Shown here piece after piece: positions 1-7,739 of a DNA stretch of 37,631 nt (positions are counted from its first letter, which is position 1; the number at the start of each line of letters is the position of its first letter). The DNA lies in assembly GCA_015063545.1 (NCBI GenBank), contig SVTX01000016.1:1-37631 (forward strand), written 5' to 3'. The notes beneath the pieces are model-generated. The model searched no databases, was not told the DNA's origin, and worked only from the letters and a program-made list of their open reading frames with translations. The position numbers were made by a program, and so were the translations under genes. This DNA comes from Oscillospiraceae bacterium. Its GTDB lineage: Bacteria > Bacillota > Clostridia > Oscillospirales > CAG-272.

Positions 1-4
1 GCCC

Positions 5-2341
5 ATGAATGAACAGAATTATGCTCCCAACTACAATCAGGGATATGCACAGCCTCAGCAGAACTATGCTCCCAACTACAATCAGGGATATGCACAGCCT
101 CAGCAGAACTATGCTCCCAACTACAACCAGGGATACGCACAGCCTCAGCAGAACTATGCTCCCAACTACAACCAGGGATACGCACAGCCTCAGCAGAATT
201 ATGCTCCTAACTACAACCAGGGATATGCACAGCAGCCCCAGCAGGGTTACGCTCCCAATTACAACCAGGGCTACGATCCCAATGCTCAGCAGAATTATGC
301 TCCCAATTACAACCAGGGCTATGATCCCAACGCTCAGCAGAATTATGCTCCCAATTACAATCAGGGATATGATCCCAACGCGCAGCAGAATTATGCTCAG
401 GGCTACGATCAGAGCTATGATCCTAATGCTCAGCAGAATTATGCTCAGGGCTACGATCAGAGCTATGATCCTAATGCTCAGCAGGCATATGATCCTAATG
501 CTCAGGCAGCATACGGCGCTTATGCGGAGCAGCCTGTAGTTGAGGAAGAAAACAATGACGGCAAAAAGAAGAAAAAGAAGTCTGTTGCAAAGAAGATAGT
601 TACAGCAATTATTATTCTTGCCGTATTGGCAGCACTTGTAGTTGCGGGTATCCTTATTTATAACAAGTTTATAAAAGATGACTACGCTGACGTTAATCTC
701 TTTAACGAAGGTCTTGTTTGCGTATGTGTAGACGATAAGTACGGCTACATGGACAAGAAGGGCAACATAAAGATTGACTGCGAGTACGATATAGCTTACA
801 ACTTCTCCAGCGCAGGTCTTGCTCTTGTAGGTAAGTACGACGAGGATGAAGGTGCAATGCTCTACGGTTACATAAACACCAAGGGCGAAGAAGTTACGGA
901 TATTGAGTTTTACGAGGCTCACTCGTTTGGCGAATGCGGAGTTGCCGCAGTTGCAAATGAGGACGACGAATGGGGCCTTATCAACAAGAAGGGCGAATTC
1001 GTAGTAGATTACGAGTATGTCGGTATTGTCGTTTACGATAGCGGAGTTATCCTTGCAGGCGACGAGGAAGACGAAGTATTCATTATCAATAAGAAGGGCA
1101 AGAAGGTAAGCTCAACATACGAATACATGGAATGGTATGAAGATGCCGGAATTGGTGTATATTACGAAGAGTCTGACGATGATGATGAAGGCGGCAAGTT
1201 CGGCCTTATAGATGCTAAGGGCAAGGAAATTACCGGCGCTGATTTTGATGGCATTTATGAGTTCAGCAAGGCAGGTATTGCGACGTTCGTTAAAATCGTT
1301 GAGTTCGAAGATGACGAAGTCATCACATGTCCCAGATGCGGTTTTGAAGGCGAGTATAACGATTACAGTGAGGAGCACGGAGAGCTTTATTGCAGTAATT
1401 GTTACTCTGCGGTAAACAGAGAGTACGGTGTCATCAATTCCAAGGGCAAGGTAGTTATTGAAGCCGGCGAGTATGACGAACTCTACGTTATGGCAAACGG
1501 ATACATTCTTGCGTGGGAAAAGGTTGACGAAGACGAAGAGTCCGAGGATGAATCCGAGACATATCTCGTGCTTGACTCCAAGGGTAAGGTTAAGTTTGAG
1601 GTAGATACAGAGGATTGGGAATTGTGTGGCGAATTTGCAGATAACGGACTTGCGCTTATAGAACAGTACGACGAGGATGAGGATGAAGCTTTCTACGGAT
1701 ACGTCAACGAAAAGGGTGAGATCGTAATCAAGTGCAAATATGAGAATGCATACGGCTTCTCCGATTGCGGAATTGCAAGAGTATCCGAGACAAACGACGA
1801 AGGCGAAGTAACGTTCAGCTACATCGACAAGAACGGCAAGGAGATCTGCGGCGGATATATCTATGCAACAGACTTCTACAGTGACGGATACGCAATCGTT
1901 GCGGAGCTTGAAAATGACGAGGCAGTGCTTAAGGTTATCGACAAGAAGGGTAAGACCGTATGTCAGATAGAAGATATCGATGACGTGATTCTTCCCGTAT
2001 ACGGAACATATTCTACCGGAGAATCTCTTATGCAGAAAGCATCCTCTTACATAGGCGCATATGAGAAGCCTTCTTCAGATCCTCAAAGAGCAGGAGAGGC
2101 TCTCAGAGAGAACGAATACCATGTAGAGGTAACAGATCCCTCTGAATATGCAGATACTTTGGGCATTACTGGTTGTCAGTCTATAATTCAAGCATATAAG
2201 GACAGTGACTATGTAGCTATAATGTACTTTGACACCAAGGAAAATGCAAAGAATGCAAGAGAAAATGCAGGCTCTGAATACAAGATTTCCGGCAAGATGC
2301 TTTATACAGGAACAGTACAGGGCATTAAGGATGCACAGTAA
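5..2341 (+). CDS. WG-repeat membrane protein with Tyr/Gln/Asn-rich repeat N-terminus
   Basis: The 778-aa protein has three parts. Residues 5 to about 175 are ten tandem 15-16-residue units of the type NYAPNYNQGYAQPQQ, drifting to NYAPNYNQGYDPNAQQ and NYAQGYDQSYDPNAQQ. A Lys-rich patch and one membrane helix follow (about 198-220, IVTAIIILAVLAALVVAG). The rest is a long array of WG/KWG-type repeats with YGYMDKKGN, WGLINKKGE and YGYVNEKGE motifs, typical of beta-rich WG-repeat domains. With Lys before the helix, the N-terminus is probably cytoplasmic and the repeats outside. A four-Cys zinc-ribbon-like insert (Cys442, 445, 463, 466) sits inside the repeat array. Function is not known; a surface binding or scaffold role is inference. 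Only four bases precede the ATG, so the ribosome binding site and true start cannot be judged and the gene may begin upstream. Confidence 0.8.
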   Translation: MNEQNYAPNYNQGYAQPQQNYAPNYNQGYAQPQQNYAPNYNQGYAQPQQNYAPNYNQGYAQPQQNYAPNYNQGYAQQPQQGYAPNYNQGYDPNAQQNYAPNYNQGYDPNAQQNYAPNYNQGYDPNAQQNYAQGYDQSYDPNAQQNYAQGYDQSYDPNAQQAYDPNAQAAYGAYAEQPVVEEENNDGKKKKKKSVAKKIVTAIIILAVLAALVVAGILIYNKFIKDDYADVNLFNEGLVCVCVDDKYGYMDKKGNIKIDCEYDIAYNFSSAGLALVGKYDEDEGAMLYGYINTKGEEVTDIEFYEAHSFGECGVAAVANEDDEWGLINKKGEFVVDYEYVGIVVYDSGVILAGDEEDEVFIINKKGKKVSSTYEYMEWYEDAGIGVYYEESDDDDEGGKFGLIDAKGKEITGADFDGIYEFSKAGIATFVKIVEFEDDEVITCPRCGFEGEYNDYSEEHGELYCSNCYSAVNREYGVINSKGKVVIEAGEYDELYVMANGYILAWEKVDEDEESEDESETYLVLDSKGKVKFEVDTEDWELCGEFADNGLALIEQYDEDEDEAFYGYVNEKGEIVIKCKYENAYGFSDCGIARVSETNDEGEVTFSYIDKNGKEICGGYIYATDFYSDGYAIVAELENDEAVLKVIDKKGKTVCQIEDIDDVILPVYGTYSTGESLMQKASSYIGAYEKPSSDPQRAGEALRENEYHVEVTDPSEYADTLGITGCQSIIQAYKDSDYVAIMYFDTKENAKNARENAGSEYKISGKMLYTGTVQGIKDAQ
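17..520 (+). repeat. In-frame 45/48-bp tandem repeats coding for the Tyr/Gln/Asn-rich segment
   Basis: Four 45-bp units are followed by six of 48 bp. Adjacent units are almost identical in DNA, differing mainly at third positions, which suggests recent expansion. Unit lengths are all multiples of three, so copy-number change would preserve the reading frame. Confidence 0.9.
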
Positions 2342-2370
2342 TATCTTAAAGTCAACAAAAACAAAATAAA

Positions 2371-2396
2371 AGGCGGTGCAGATGCACCGCCTTTTT
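2371..2396. terminator. Bidirectional terminator between the WG-repeat gene and ymdB
   Basis: A perfect GGCGGTGCA/TGCACCGCC stem is flanked by A-rich and T-rich tracts on both sides. It lies 30 bp after the WG-repeat stop and 23 bp from the end of the convergent ymdB gene, so it can serve both. Confidence 0.9.
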
Positions 2397-2418
2397 GTGT
2401 ATTTATGAATAATTAAAA

Positions 2419-3186
2419 TCAGAATGTGATTCTCTTAACGCTCACGGGTTTTGTTCCGTCAAGCTCAAAAATTACCGCTTGCGCCTGTATTTCTCCGTCT
2501 GCGGGGAAAAATCTTGATGGCATATGGTCGTGCATTTTGCGAAGAACTGCGTTTGTATCCGTGCCGAGAATTCCGTTAGTCGGGCCCGTCATGCCAAGAT
2601 CCGTGACATAAGCAGTTCCACCGGAAAATATTTGCATGTCGGCTGTGGGAACGTGTGTGTGCGTTCCGAAAATTATATCTATACGCCCGTCAAAATATCT
2701 TCCCATAGCGTATTTTTCACTGGTCGCCTCAGCGTGAAAATCCAGAATCGACAAGTCGTAGTTCCCCTTCTCGCGCGCCAAGATAAGCTCAACACTGTCA
2801 AAAGGAGAATCCAATGTGTCCATGAAAGCCTGCCCTTGCGCATTCATCACAAGCACCGAATATCCGCACACGTTTACTATGAGATGTCCGATGCCGGGAC
2901 AGGAGCCGGGAAAGTTTGAGGGGCGGATTATTTTGTCGGTGTTCCCGTCAAGAAAATCCCCGATGTCTCTTTTTGCCCACGTGTGATTTCCAAGCGTTAT
3001 AACGTCAACTCCGCAGTCAAGCAAGGCTTGCGCATACGCGGCAGAAATGCCGTGAATATCACTTGCATTCTCGCCGTTTGCGATGACAAGGTCTATTTTG
3101 AGCTCGTCTCTTTTTTTCCACAAGGTCTTTTGGAGATGGTCTATGGCGCGTGTGCCGACAATATCTCCGATAGCTAATATCTTCAT
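2419..3186 (-). CDS. ymdB: YmdB-family metallophosphoesterase
   Basis: 255 aa, the usual length for the TIGR00282/YmdB family of dinuclear-metal phosphoesterases. The metal ligand motifs are visible in order: GD (7-8), NGEN (37-40), GNHTW (66-70), DFHAE (about 148-152) and GTHTHVP (about 173-179). The Bacillus homologue is a cytoplasmic 2',3'-cyclic-nucleotide phosphodiesterase that affects sporulation and biofilm behaviour; the same activity here is inferred from family. The start is the ATG at 3186 with AAAGGA upstream. It lies 32 bp after mnmE on the same strand, and only mnmE has a clear promoter, so the two are probably cotranscribed. Confidence 0.93.
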   Translation of the reverse strand: MKILAIGDIVGTRAIDHLQKTLWKKRDELKIDLVIANGENASDIHGISAAYAQALLDCGVDVITLGNHTWAKRDIGDFLDGNTDKIIRPSNFPGSCPGIGHLIVNVCGYSVLVMNAQGQAFMDTLDSPFDSVELILAREKGNYDLSILDFHAEATSEKYAMGRYFDGRIDIIFGTHTHVPTADMQIFSGGTAYVTDLGMTGPTNGILGTDTNAVLRKMHDHMPSRFFPADGEIQAQAVIFELDGTKPVSVKRITF

Positions 3187-3218
3187 ATTTATAATGTCCT
3201 TTACTGTGTGATTTTGAC

Positions 3219-4598
3219 TTACTTTCCAACGCAGAAATTTGCAAAAATATTTGATACGATATCCTCTGATACCGTGCGTCCGTCAAGCTCACCGACTGCT
3301 GCCATTGCCGCCTCAAGAGTGGAACAGCATATTTCAAGCGGAAGGTCGTCTTTTATATATTCTCTTGCGCATTTGAGAAGCTCCAGACCTTTCGCCGCGG
3401 CGGCGTGTTGACGGGAATTTGAAATTATCGCGTCGCTTCCCACATTAAGGTCTTTATCGATGTATATCTGTTCAATGAGCTTGCAAAGCTCGTCAAATCC
3501 GTCTTTGCTTTGCGCGGAAATTTCAATGCGGTATTCAAATTTTTCTGCCAAAGCTCGCGCCGAAGAAGAAATTCCTTTGTCGCTTTTGTTGAGTATTAAG
3601 ACTGTTACAGCATTCTTGGCAAGAAGGAAGTCTGCAAATTCAACATCCTGCTCTGAAATATTTTGTGAGCCGTCAACGACAGCCAAAATAAGCTCCGCGC
3701 AATCTATCTTCTCCATGGCGCGTTCAACACCTATTTTTTCAACAGCGTCACGCGTTTTTCTGAGCCCCGCGGTATCCGAAAGCTTGAGCATAACTCTGCC
3801 GACCATAGCGGTTTCGGTCAGAATGTCTCTTGTAGTTCCCTCAATATCCGTAACTATTGCCGCCTGTTTTCCAAGTATGAGATTGTAAAGCGAGGATTTA
3901 CCGGCGTTTGTCTTTCCCGTAATAACGGTAGGAATACCCTCGGAGACTGCGCGACCTGTTTTATACGTAGCGCAAAGCGCTTCAAGAGCCGATATATTCT
4001 TGTCTGTCACTTCAAGCATTTGCTCAACGCTCAGATCGGCAAGATCTTCGTCGGGATAGTCTATTTTTGCAAACACCGCGGCTACGACGGAGCAGATAGA
4101 ATTATATATTTTATCTGTTTGTTCGGAAAGAATTCCCTTCATTGTGGAGCGCGCGAGCAATATCTGATCGTCGGTCTGTGCGTCGAGAAGATTTCCAAGC
4201 GCTTCTGCGCCCGAAAGCTTCATTTTGCCGTTTATAAATGCCCTGCGTGTGAACTCTCCTGCTTCTGCGGCTCTTGCGCCTGCGCAAAGCGCGGCGGTAA
4301 GCACCTTTTGTGTAATAAGAATTCCTCCGTGACAGGATATCTCTACTGTATCCTCGCCTGTGAACGAGCGCGGCGCGCGAAAATATACGGCTATACCGTC
4401 GTCTATCTGAATGCCGTCGGAAAATATTCTTCCGTAATATGACAAATTCGCCTCTGCGTCACAAAAATCCTTGCCACACACAGGCTTAAATATTTTACTT
4501 GCAACCGAGAGAGCGTCCGTACCCGAAATGCGAATTACGGCTATTCCGCCCTTGCCGTACGGTGTGGAGACCGCGGCGATCGTATCCATAAGATTCAT
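3219..4598 (-). CDS. mnmE: tRNA U34 carboxymethylaminomethyl modification GTPase MnmE
   Basis: 459 aa, full length for MnmE/TrmE. The N-terminal tetrahydrofolate-binding domain starts MDTIAAVSTPYGKGGIAVIR. An internal GTPase domain follows with P-loop GKTNAGKSSL (about 227-236), switch motif DTAG (about 275) and NKSD (about 338). The family-specific C-terminal Cys is present (FCVGK). MnmE works with MnmG to add the cmnm5 group to wobble uridine of tRNAs; its partner mnmG is in this window at 32325 but 27 kb away, whereas the two are commonly adjacent in Firmicutes. Two in-frame ATGs (4598, 4589) could start translation; neither has a strong Shine-Dalgarno. Confidence 0.97.
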   Translation of the reverse strand: MNLMDTIAAVSTPYGKGGIAVIRISGTDALSVASKIFKPVCGKDFCDAEANLSYYGRIFSDGIQIDDGIAVYFRAPRSFTGEDTVEISCHGGILITQKVLTAALCAGARAAEAGEFTRRAFINGKMKLSGAEALGNLLDAQTDDQILLARSTMKGILSEQTDKIYNSICSVVAAVFAKIDYPDEDLADLSVEQMLEVTDKNISALEALCATYKTGRAVSEGIPTVITGKTNAGKSSLYNLILGKQAAIVTDIEGTTRDILTETAMVGRVMLKLSDTAGLRKTRDAVEKIGVERAMEKIDCAELILAVVDGSQNISEQDVEFADFLLAKNAVTVLILNKSDKGISSSARALAEKFEYRIEISAQSKDGFDELCKLIEQIYIDKDLNVGSDAIISNSRQHAAAAKGLELLKCAREYIKDDLPLEICCSTLEAAMAAVGELDGRTVSEDIVSNIFANFCVGK

Positions 4599-4629
4599 AA
4601 AATATTCCGCTTTCTTTTATAATACAATA

Positions 4630-4658
4630 AGTATAACATAACTCTGCGTAGTAGTCAA
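4630..4658 (-). promoter_or_regulatory. Sigma-A promoter of mnmE-ymdB
   Basis: On the minus strand, TTGACT (4658-4653), a 17-bp spacer, then TATACT (4635-4630). The mnmE ATG is about 30 bp further on. Confidence 0.8.
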
Positions 4659-4671
4659 GGATTTGTTTTGT

Positions 4672-4681
4672 GGGGGGGGGG
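4672..4681 (+). repeat. G10 homopolymer tract
   Basis: Ten consecutive G residues lie 13 bp upstream of the mnmE -35 box. The 4599-4930 intergenic segment otherwise holds the mnmE promoter, a stretch resembling the dispersed TGTCATCCCGACC...GGAGGGATCTC type of intergenic repeat (4701-4730), and the hairpins described separately. Confidence 0.8.
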
Positions 4682-4833
4682 ATGCATTGCGCTGCTATTT
4701 GTCATCCCGACCGTAATGGAGGGATCTCAAATTTTTGATGGCAAGGCGGGGATGCTGATGCAAAGACTTGACAATACCCGCTAAAATTTTTTCGGACATC
4801 GAGTCCTCAAAAATTTTGGGAATCGAACCTTTA

Positions 4834-4860
4834 ACTCAAAAACCGCAAGCGTTTTTGAGT
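4834..4860. other. Hairpin downstream of the tRNA pair
   Basis: A perfect 10-bp stem, ACTCAAAAAC pairing with GTTTTTGAGT around a 7-nt loop. Just beside it, 4818-4829 repeats GGGAATCGAACC, the same 12 bases as the T-arm of the tRNA-Glu gene (4944-4955). This could be a second terminator plus a fragment of a lost tRNA gene; the fragment idea is inference. Confidence 0.5.
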
Positions 4861-4891
4861 TGTATGATTTCTCGCGTCCGTATGGGTTGCC

Positions 4892-4931
4892 AAAAAAGAA
4901 CAGGGATGCAAAAGCATCCCTGTTCTTTTTT
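4892..4931. terminator. Terminator of the tRNA-Met/tRNA-Glu transcript
   Basis: AAAAAAGAACAGGGATGC and GCATCCCTGTTCTTTTTT form an 18-bp perfect stem with an AAAA/TTTT loop. It immediately follows the tRNA-Glu 3' end on the minus strand and is strong in both directions. Confidence 0.9.
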
Positions 4932-5005
4932 GGTGACCCGTACGGGAATCGAACCCATGTTACAGCCGTGAAAGGGCCGTGTCTTAACCGCTTGACCAAC
5001 GGGCC
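4931..5005 (-). tRNA. tRNA-Glu (anticodon TTC)
   Basis: Read on the minus strand it begins GGCCCGTTGGTCAAGCGG and ends with an encoded CCA, 75 nt in all. The acceptor stem pairs GGCCCGT with ACGGGTC. The anticodon loop is CTTTCAC, giving TTC, inside a CGGCC/GGCTG stem with one G-U pair. The T-arm contains GGTTCGATTCC. It closely matches the standard Firmicute tRNA-Glu. It is the second gene of a two-tRNA transcript. Confidence 0.97.
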
Positions 5006-5010
5006 ATATG

Positions 5011-5030
5011 TCTGTCGCTTCTGCGACAGA
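5011..5030. other. Perfect hairpin in the spacer between two tRNA genes
   Basis: TCTGTCGC-TTCT-GCGACAGA fills most of the 28-bp spacer. With no T-tract it does not look like a terminator; a processing signal is one possibility. Confidence 0.6.
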
Positions 5031-5033
5031 ATA

Positions 5034-5110
5034 TGGTAGCGGGAATTGGACTTGAACCCATGACCTACCGGGTATGAACCGGTTGCTCTAGCCAACTGAG
5101 CTATCCCGCC
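5034..5110 (-). tRNA. tRNA-Met (anticodon CAT, elongator type)
   Basis: Read on the minus strand it starts GGCGGGATAGCTCAG and ends GCTACCA with encoded CCA, 77 nt. The anticodon loop TTCATAC gives CAT within an ACCGG/CCGGT stem. Position 1-72 is a G-U pair, as in Bacillus elongator tRNA-Met, and the anticodon stem lacks the three consecutive G-C pairs of initiator tRNAs. A consensus promoter lies just upstream. Confidence 0.95.
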
Positions 5111-5138
5111 AAATGCGCGACAAATTCAACGCCTGTGT

Positions 5139-5167
5139 ATTATATCATAAAAATTTTGCCGTGTCAA
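5139..5167 (-). promoter_or_regulatory. Sigma-A promoter of the tRNA operon
   Basis: On the minus strand, a perfect TTGACA (5167-5162), a 17-bp spacer and a perfect TATAAT (5144-5139). The first tRNA base is 28 bp beyond. The 5111-5414 gap holds only this promoter, an AT-rich stretch and the divergent promoter of the next gene. Confidence 0.92.
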
Positions 5168-5309
5168 TACTTTTTTAAAAAAATTTTTCTTTTTAATTTG
5201 TTTTAATTACTTTGCATTTGTTTGAGGCAATATTTTCCCTCTTTTCCTCTGTATTTCCGAATATCACAGAGTTATGCCTTTATCTGTATTTTCTTCCTTA
5301 TATTGTTCC

Positions 5310-5338
5310 TTGAACAGGTTTTTTTGGTATGCTATAAT
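5310..5338 (+). promoter_or_regulatory. Sigma-A promoter of the SleB-like gene
   Basis: TTGAAC (5310-5315), 17-bp spacer, TATAAT (5333-5338). The leader is about 70 nt and ends with AGAAAGGAG before the ATG at 5415. Confidence 0.8.
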
Positions 5339-5414
5339 GAATTTGCAAGTATTCGGCCCTTTTGGAAAAAAGAAGTGTCAGGATACAAAATTCATTACAG
5401 AAAGGAGAAATCAG

Positions 5415-6371
5415 ATGAATTTCAAGAAAAAAGCAATACTCTGTTCCCTTGTCGGCGCAATCATTCTTACAACCCCTGCGCTGAGTACGGCAGCGGCAAA
5501 CAAAACCGATACTAATTTCCCCGATACCGTCGGGCACAGCGAATCTGCAAGAGTTGCGGAAAATCAGGAGAGCTTATCGGCTGCGGGGGTGTCCCGAGCA
5601 GGCGTTATGCCGTCCGGCTCGTACAAAATGAACGTTAATATCAACGGGCGCAGAGTTCTTGACGGAAGAGTTTTCGGAATAGGTAGCACTACATACGTTC
5701 CTCTTTTTAAATTTTGCGATTGGCTCGGTGTGTTTTCCTATTCATACGACAAAAAATCAAAGCTCGCCACAGTTTCGGGTGACGGATTGCAGATAAGCGC
5801 CAAGGAAGGTACGCTTTATATTGTGGCTAACGGAAGGTATTTTTATACCGTTGATGAAATAATAGAAGTCGCCGGAGAGATATACGTTCCTATCCGTCCC
5901 ATAACCAAAGCTCTTAACTCAAAACTTGAGTGGAGTAATTCTGACGGAGAGTTTAAGGTGTATTCGGGCGATACTTCCCTTCTCCCCGGAGCATCGCGAG
6001 TTTACAGGGATGATGAGATATATTGGCTTGCCAGAATAATCAACGCCGAAGCGGGCGGCGAGCCTATGCAGGGTAAGCTTGCCGTTGGAAACGTAATTTT
6101 AAACAGAGTACGCTCCTCGGCATTCCCCAATACTATTTATTCGGTAATATTTGACAGGCGTTACGGTGTTCAGTTCTCCCCCACCGCAAACGGAACTATC
6201 TACAAAACTCCGAGTGCCGAGAGTGTTATTGCCGCAAAAATGTGCATAGAGGGATATTCTCTCTCTTCTGACATTCTGTACTTTTTCAATCCCAAGACCT
6301 CTCCCTCAAATTGGATATCTAAAAACAGACAGTATGCGTTTACCGTGAAAAATCACGCATTTTACTATTAA
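5415..6371 (+). CDS. Exported SleB/CwlJ-type cell-wall hydrolase with stalk domain
   Basis: 318 aa from the ATG at 5415, chosen because GAAAGGAG precedes it and a typical signal peptide follows (MNFKKKAILCSLVGAIILTT...). Residues about 75-180 form a copper-amine-oxidase-N-like stalk domain (VNINGRRVLDGRVFGIGSTTYVP...EIYVPIRPITKAL). Residues about 200-318 are a Hydrolase_2 domain with WLARIINAEAGGEPMQGKLA, where Glu212 of NAEA is the likely catalytic residue of this SleB lytic-transglycosylase family. Family members hydrolyse spore cortex or other peptidoglycan. The stalk-domain arrangement is common in Clostridia for surface hydrolases, so a vegetative role is equally possible. It is monocistronic, with its own promoter and terminator. 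Confidence 0.88.
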   Translation: MNFKKKAILCSLVGAIILTTPALSTAAANKTDTNFPDTVGHSESARVAENQESLSAAGVSRAGVMPSGSYKMNVNINGRRVLDGRVFGIGSTTYVPLFKFCDWLGVFSYSYDKKSKLATVSGDGLQISAKEGTLYIVANGRYFYTVDEIIEVAGEIYVPIRPITKALNSKLEWSNSDGEFKVYSGDTSLLPGASRVYRDDEIYWLARIINAEAGGEPMQGKLAVGNVILNRVRSSAFPNTIYSVIFDRRYGVQFSPTANGTIYKTPSAESVIAAKMCIEGYSLSSDILYFFNPKTSPSNWISKNRQYAFTVKNHAFYY

Positions 6372-6397
6372 AATGTCACTTACTGCTCACATTTTGA

Positions 6398-6425
6398 CCG
6401 CTGCGGATATTCCGCGGCGGTTTTT
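6398..6425 (+). terminator. Terminator of the SleB-like gene
   Basis: CCGCTGCGG and CCGCGGCGG form a 9-bp stem with one G-U pair around ATATT, followed by five T residues. Confidence 0.88.
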
Positions 6426-6458
6426 GTCATATTTGTAATGCTTTTTCTGTCTCGCCTA

Positions 6459-6487
6459 TTGCAATATTTGTCTTGTCGTGGTATAAT
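6459..6487 (+). promoter_or_regulatory. Sigma-A promoter of the alr operon
   Basis: TTGCAA (6459-6464), 17-bp spacer, TATAAT (6482-6487). The start codon of alr is 52 bp beyond, preceded by CACGGAGAAAAGT. Confidence 0.8.
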
Positions 6488-6539
6488 TAGATAAATGTTG
6501 GAATAATATTGCAGTAATAATAATTTCACGGAGAAAAGT

Positions 6540-7718
6540 ATGGATAAATACAGGCTATATTCCTCTCTTTCGGTAGATAACAGACCGAAGGCAGAGGCTC
6601 ACATTGACCTTTCTGCGCTGAGACATAATTACAACAAGCTCTGCTCATACCTTGACGGTTGCAGAGCTATTTGTGTTGTCAAGGCGGACGCATACGGACA
6701 CGGCGCGCCGGAATGCGCAAAGGCGCTCGCAGAGGCGGGATGTGATTTTTTTGCGGTGTCGTCTCTTGAAGAGGCGCTTGCCATAAGAAAGGTGTTTCCG
6801 TATTCAAAGAAAAAAATAGATATAATCATTTTGGGCTATACCTTCCCCGAACAGGCAAAGCAGCTATCTGACAACAACATAATACAGACCATTTCATCAG
6901 AGCAATACGCTAAACGGCTTAACGAATGCGCGCTGGAGGCGGGCTGCAGAGTGAGAACTCATATTGCGCTGGATACCGGAATGAACAGAATAGGCTTTTG
7001 CGTTCACAACGAGCGACAGATAAACGAGGCGGTTGCGACAATATACGATATGCAAGAGCTCAGGGGCATAGAAATACAGGGTATGTTCACTCATTTTGCC
7101 GATGCGGATGCGGATTTTGAAAAACGTGAGAAAAAGACCGTGCGTCAGTATGAACGCTTTGACAAGGTCAATTCCCGACTTCAAAAGCGCGGCTTTGATA
7201 CGGGATTTCTGCACGTTTGCAACAGCGCGGCTACCGTAAAATTCCCTCAATTTCATCTTGACGGAGTGCGTCTGGGTATCATGCTTTACGGCGCGCTCCC
7301 GTCTGAATACGTGGAATGCGATCTTTTGCCTGTAATGACCTTCAAGACCATAATTGCTCATACTCACCTGCTCTCCCCCGGAGAGGAGGTAAGCTACGGA
7401 GGAGAGTTTTCATCATCCGTTGAGAGAAAGATAGCGACTGTGCCGATAGGCTATGCAGATGGGTTCATGAGGTCGCTCTCGGGCGCGGAGCTGTGTGTTC
7501 ACACCAAAAGCGGAGAAGTTTTTGTTCCGGTGGTAGGCAGAGTTTGCATGGATCAGTGCATGATAGATATTACGGGTACGGATGCGTGCGAGGGGGATGT
7601 TGTGACGGTGTTCGGAGATAATCCTGACATGCTTCACGCTCTTGCCGTTCGAGCCAAGACCATAGAATACGAGATACTTTGTCTTATCTCATCGCGTGTT
7701 CCGAGAATATACAAATAA
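6540..7718 (+). CDS. alr: Alanine racemase
   Basis: 392 aa, standard length. It is a PLP enzyme of fold type III that converts L-Ala to D-Ala for peptidoglycan. The PLP lysine is Lys48 in CVVKADAYGHG, and the second catalytic base is Tyr286 in VSYGGEF. RVCMDQCMIDIT is the conserved C-terminal domain motif. The ATG is preceded by GGAG. It is the first gene of an apparent operon: the lipoprotein gene starts 21 bp after its stop. A spore-associated role is possible because spore-formers often carry a second racemase, but nothing here distinguishes the two. Confidence 0.97.
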   Translation: MDKYRLYSSLSVDNRPKAEAHIDLSALRHNYNKLCSYLDGCRAICVVKADAYGHGAPECAKALAEAGCDFFAVSSLEEALAIRKVFPYSKKKIDIIILGYTFPEQAKQLSDNNIIQTISSEQYAKRLNECALEAGCRVRTHIALDTGMNRIGFCVHNERQINEAVATIYDMQELRGIEIQGMFTHFADADADFEKREKKTVRQYERFDKVNSRLQKRGFDTGFLHVCNSAATVKFPQFHLDGVRLGIMLYGALPSEYVECDLLPVMTFKTIIAHTHLLSPGEEVSYGGEFSSSVERKIATVPIGYADGFMRSLSGAELCVHTKSGEVFVPVVGRVCMDQCMIDITGTDACEGDVVTVFGDNPDMLHALAVRAKTIEYEILCLISSRVPRIYK

Positions 7719-7739
7719 ATCAAGGATGAGGACGTAAAA

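Noticed and set aside
9-539. Alternative 176-residue ORF in the repeat region
   Set aside because: It is the shifted frame of the tandem repeats, rich in Met/Arg/Thr because of the repeat composition, and has no ribosome binding site.
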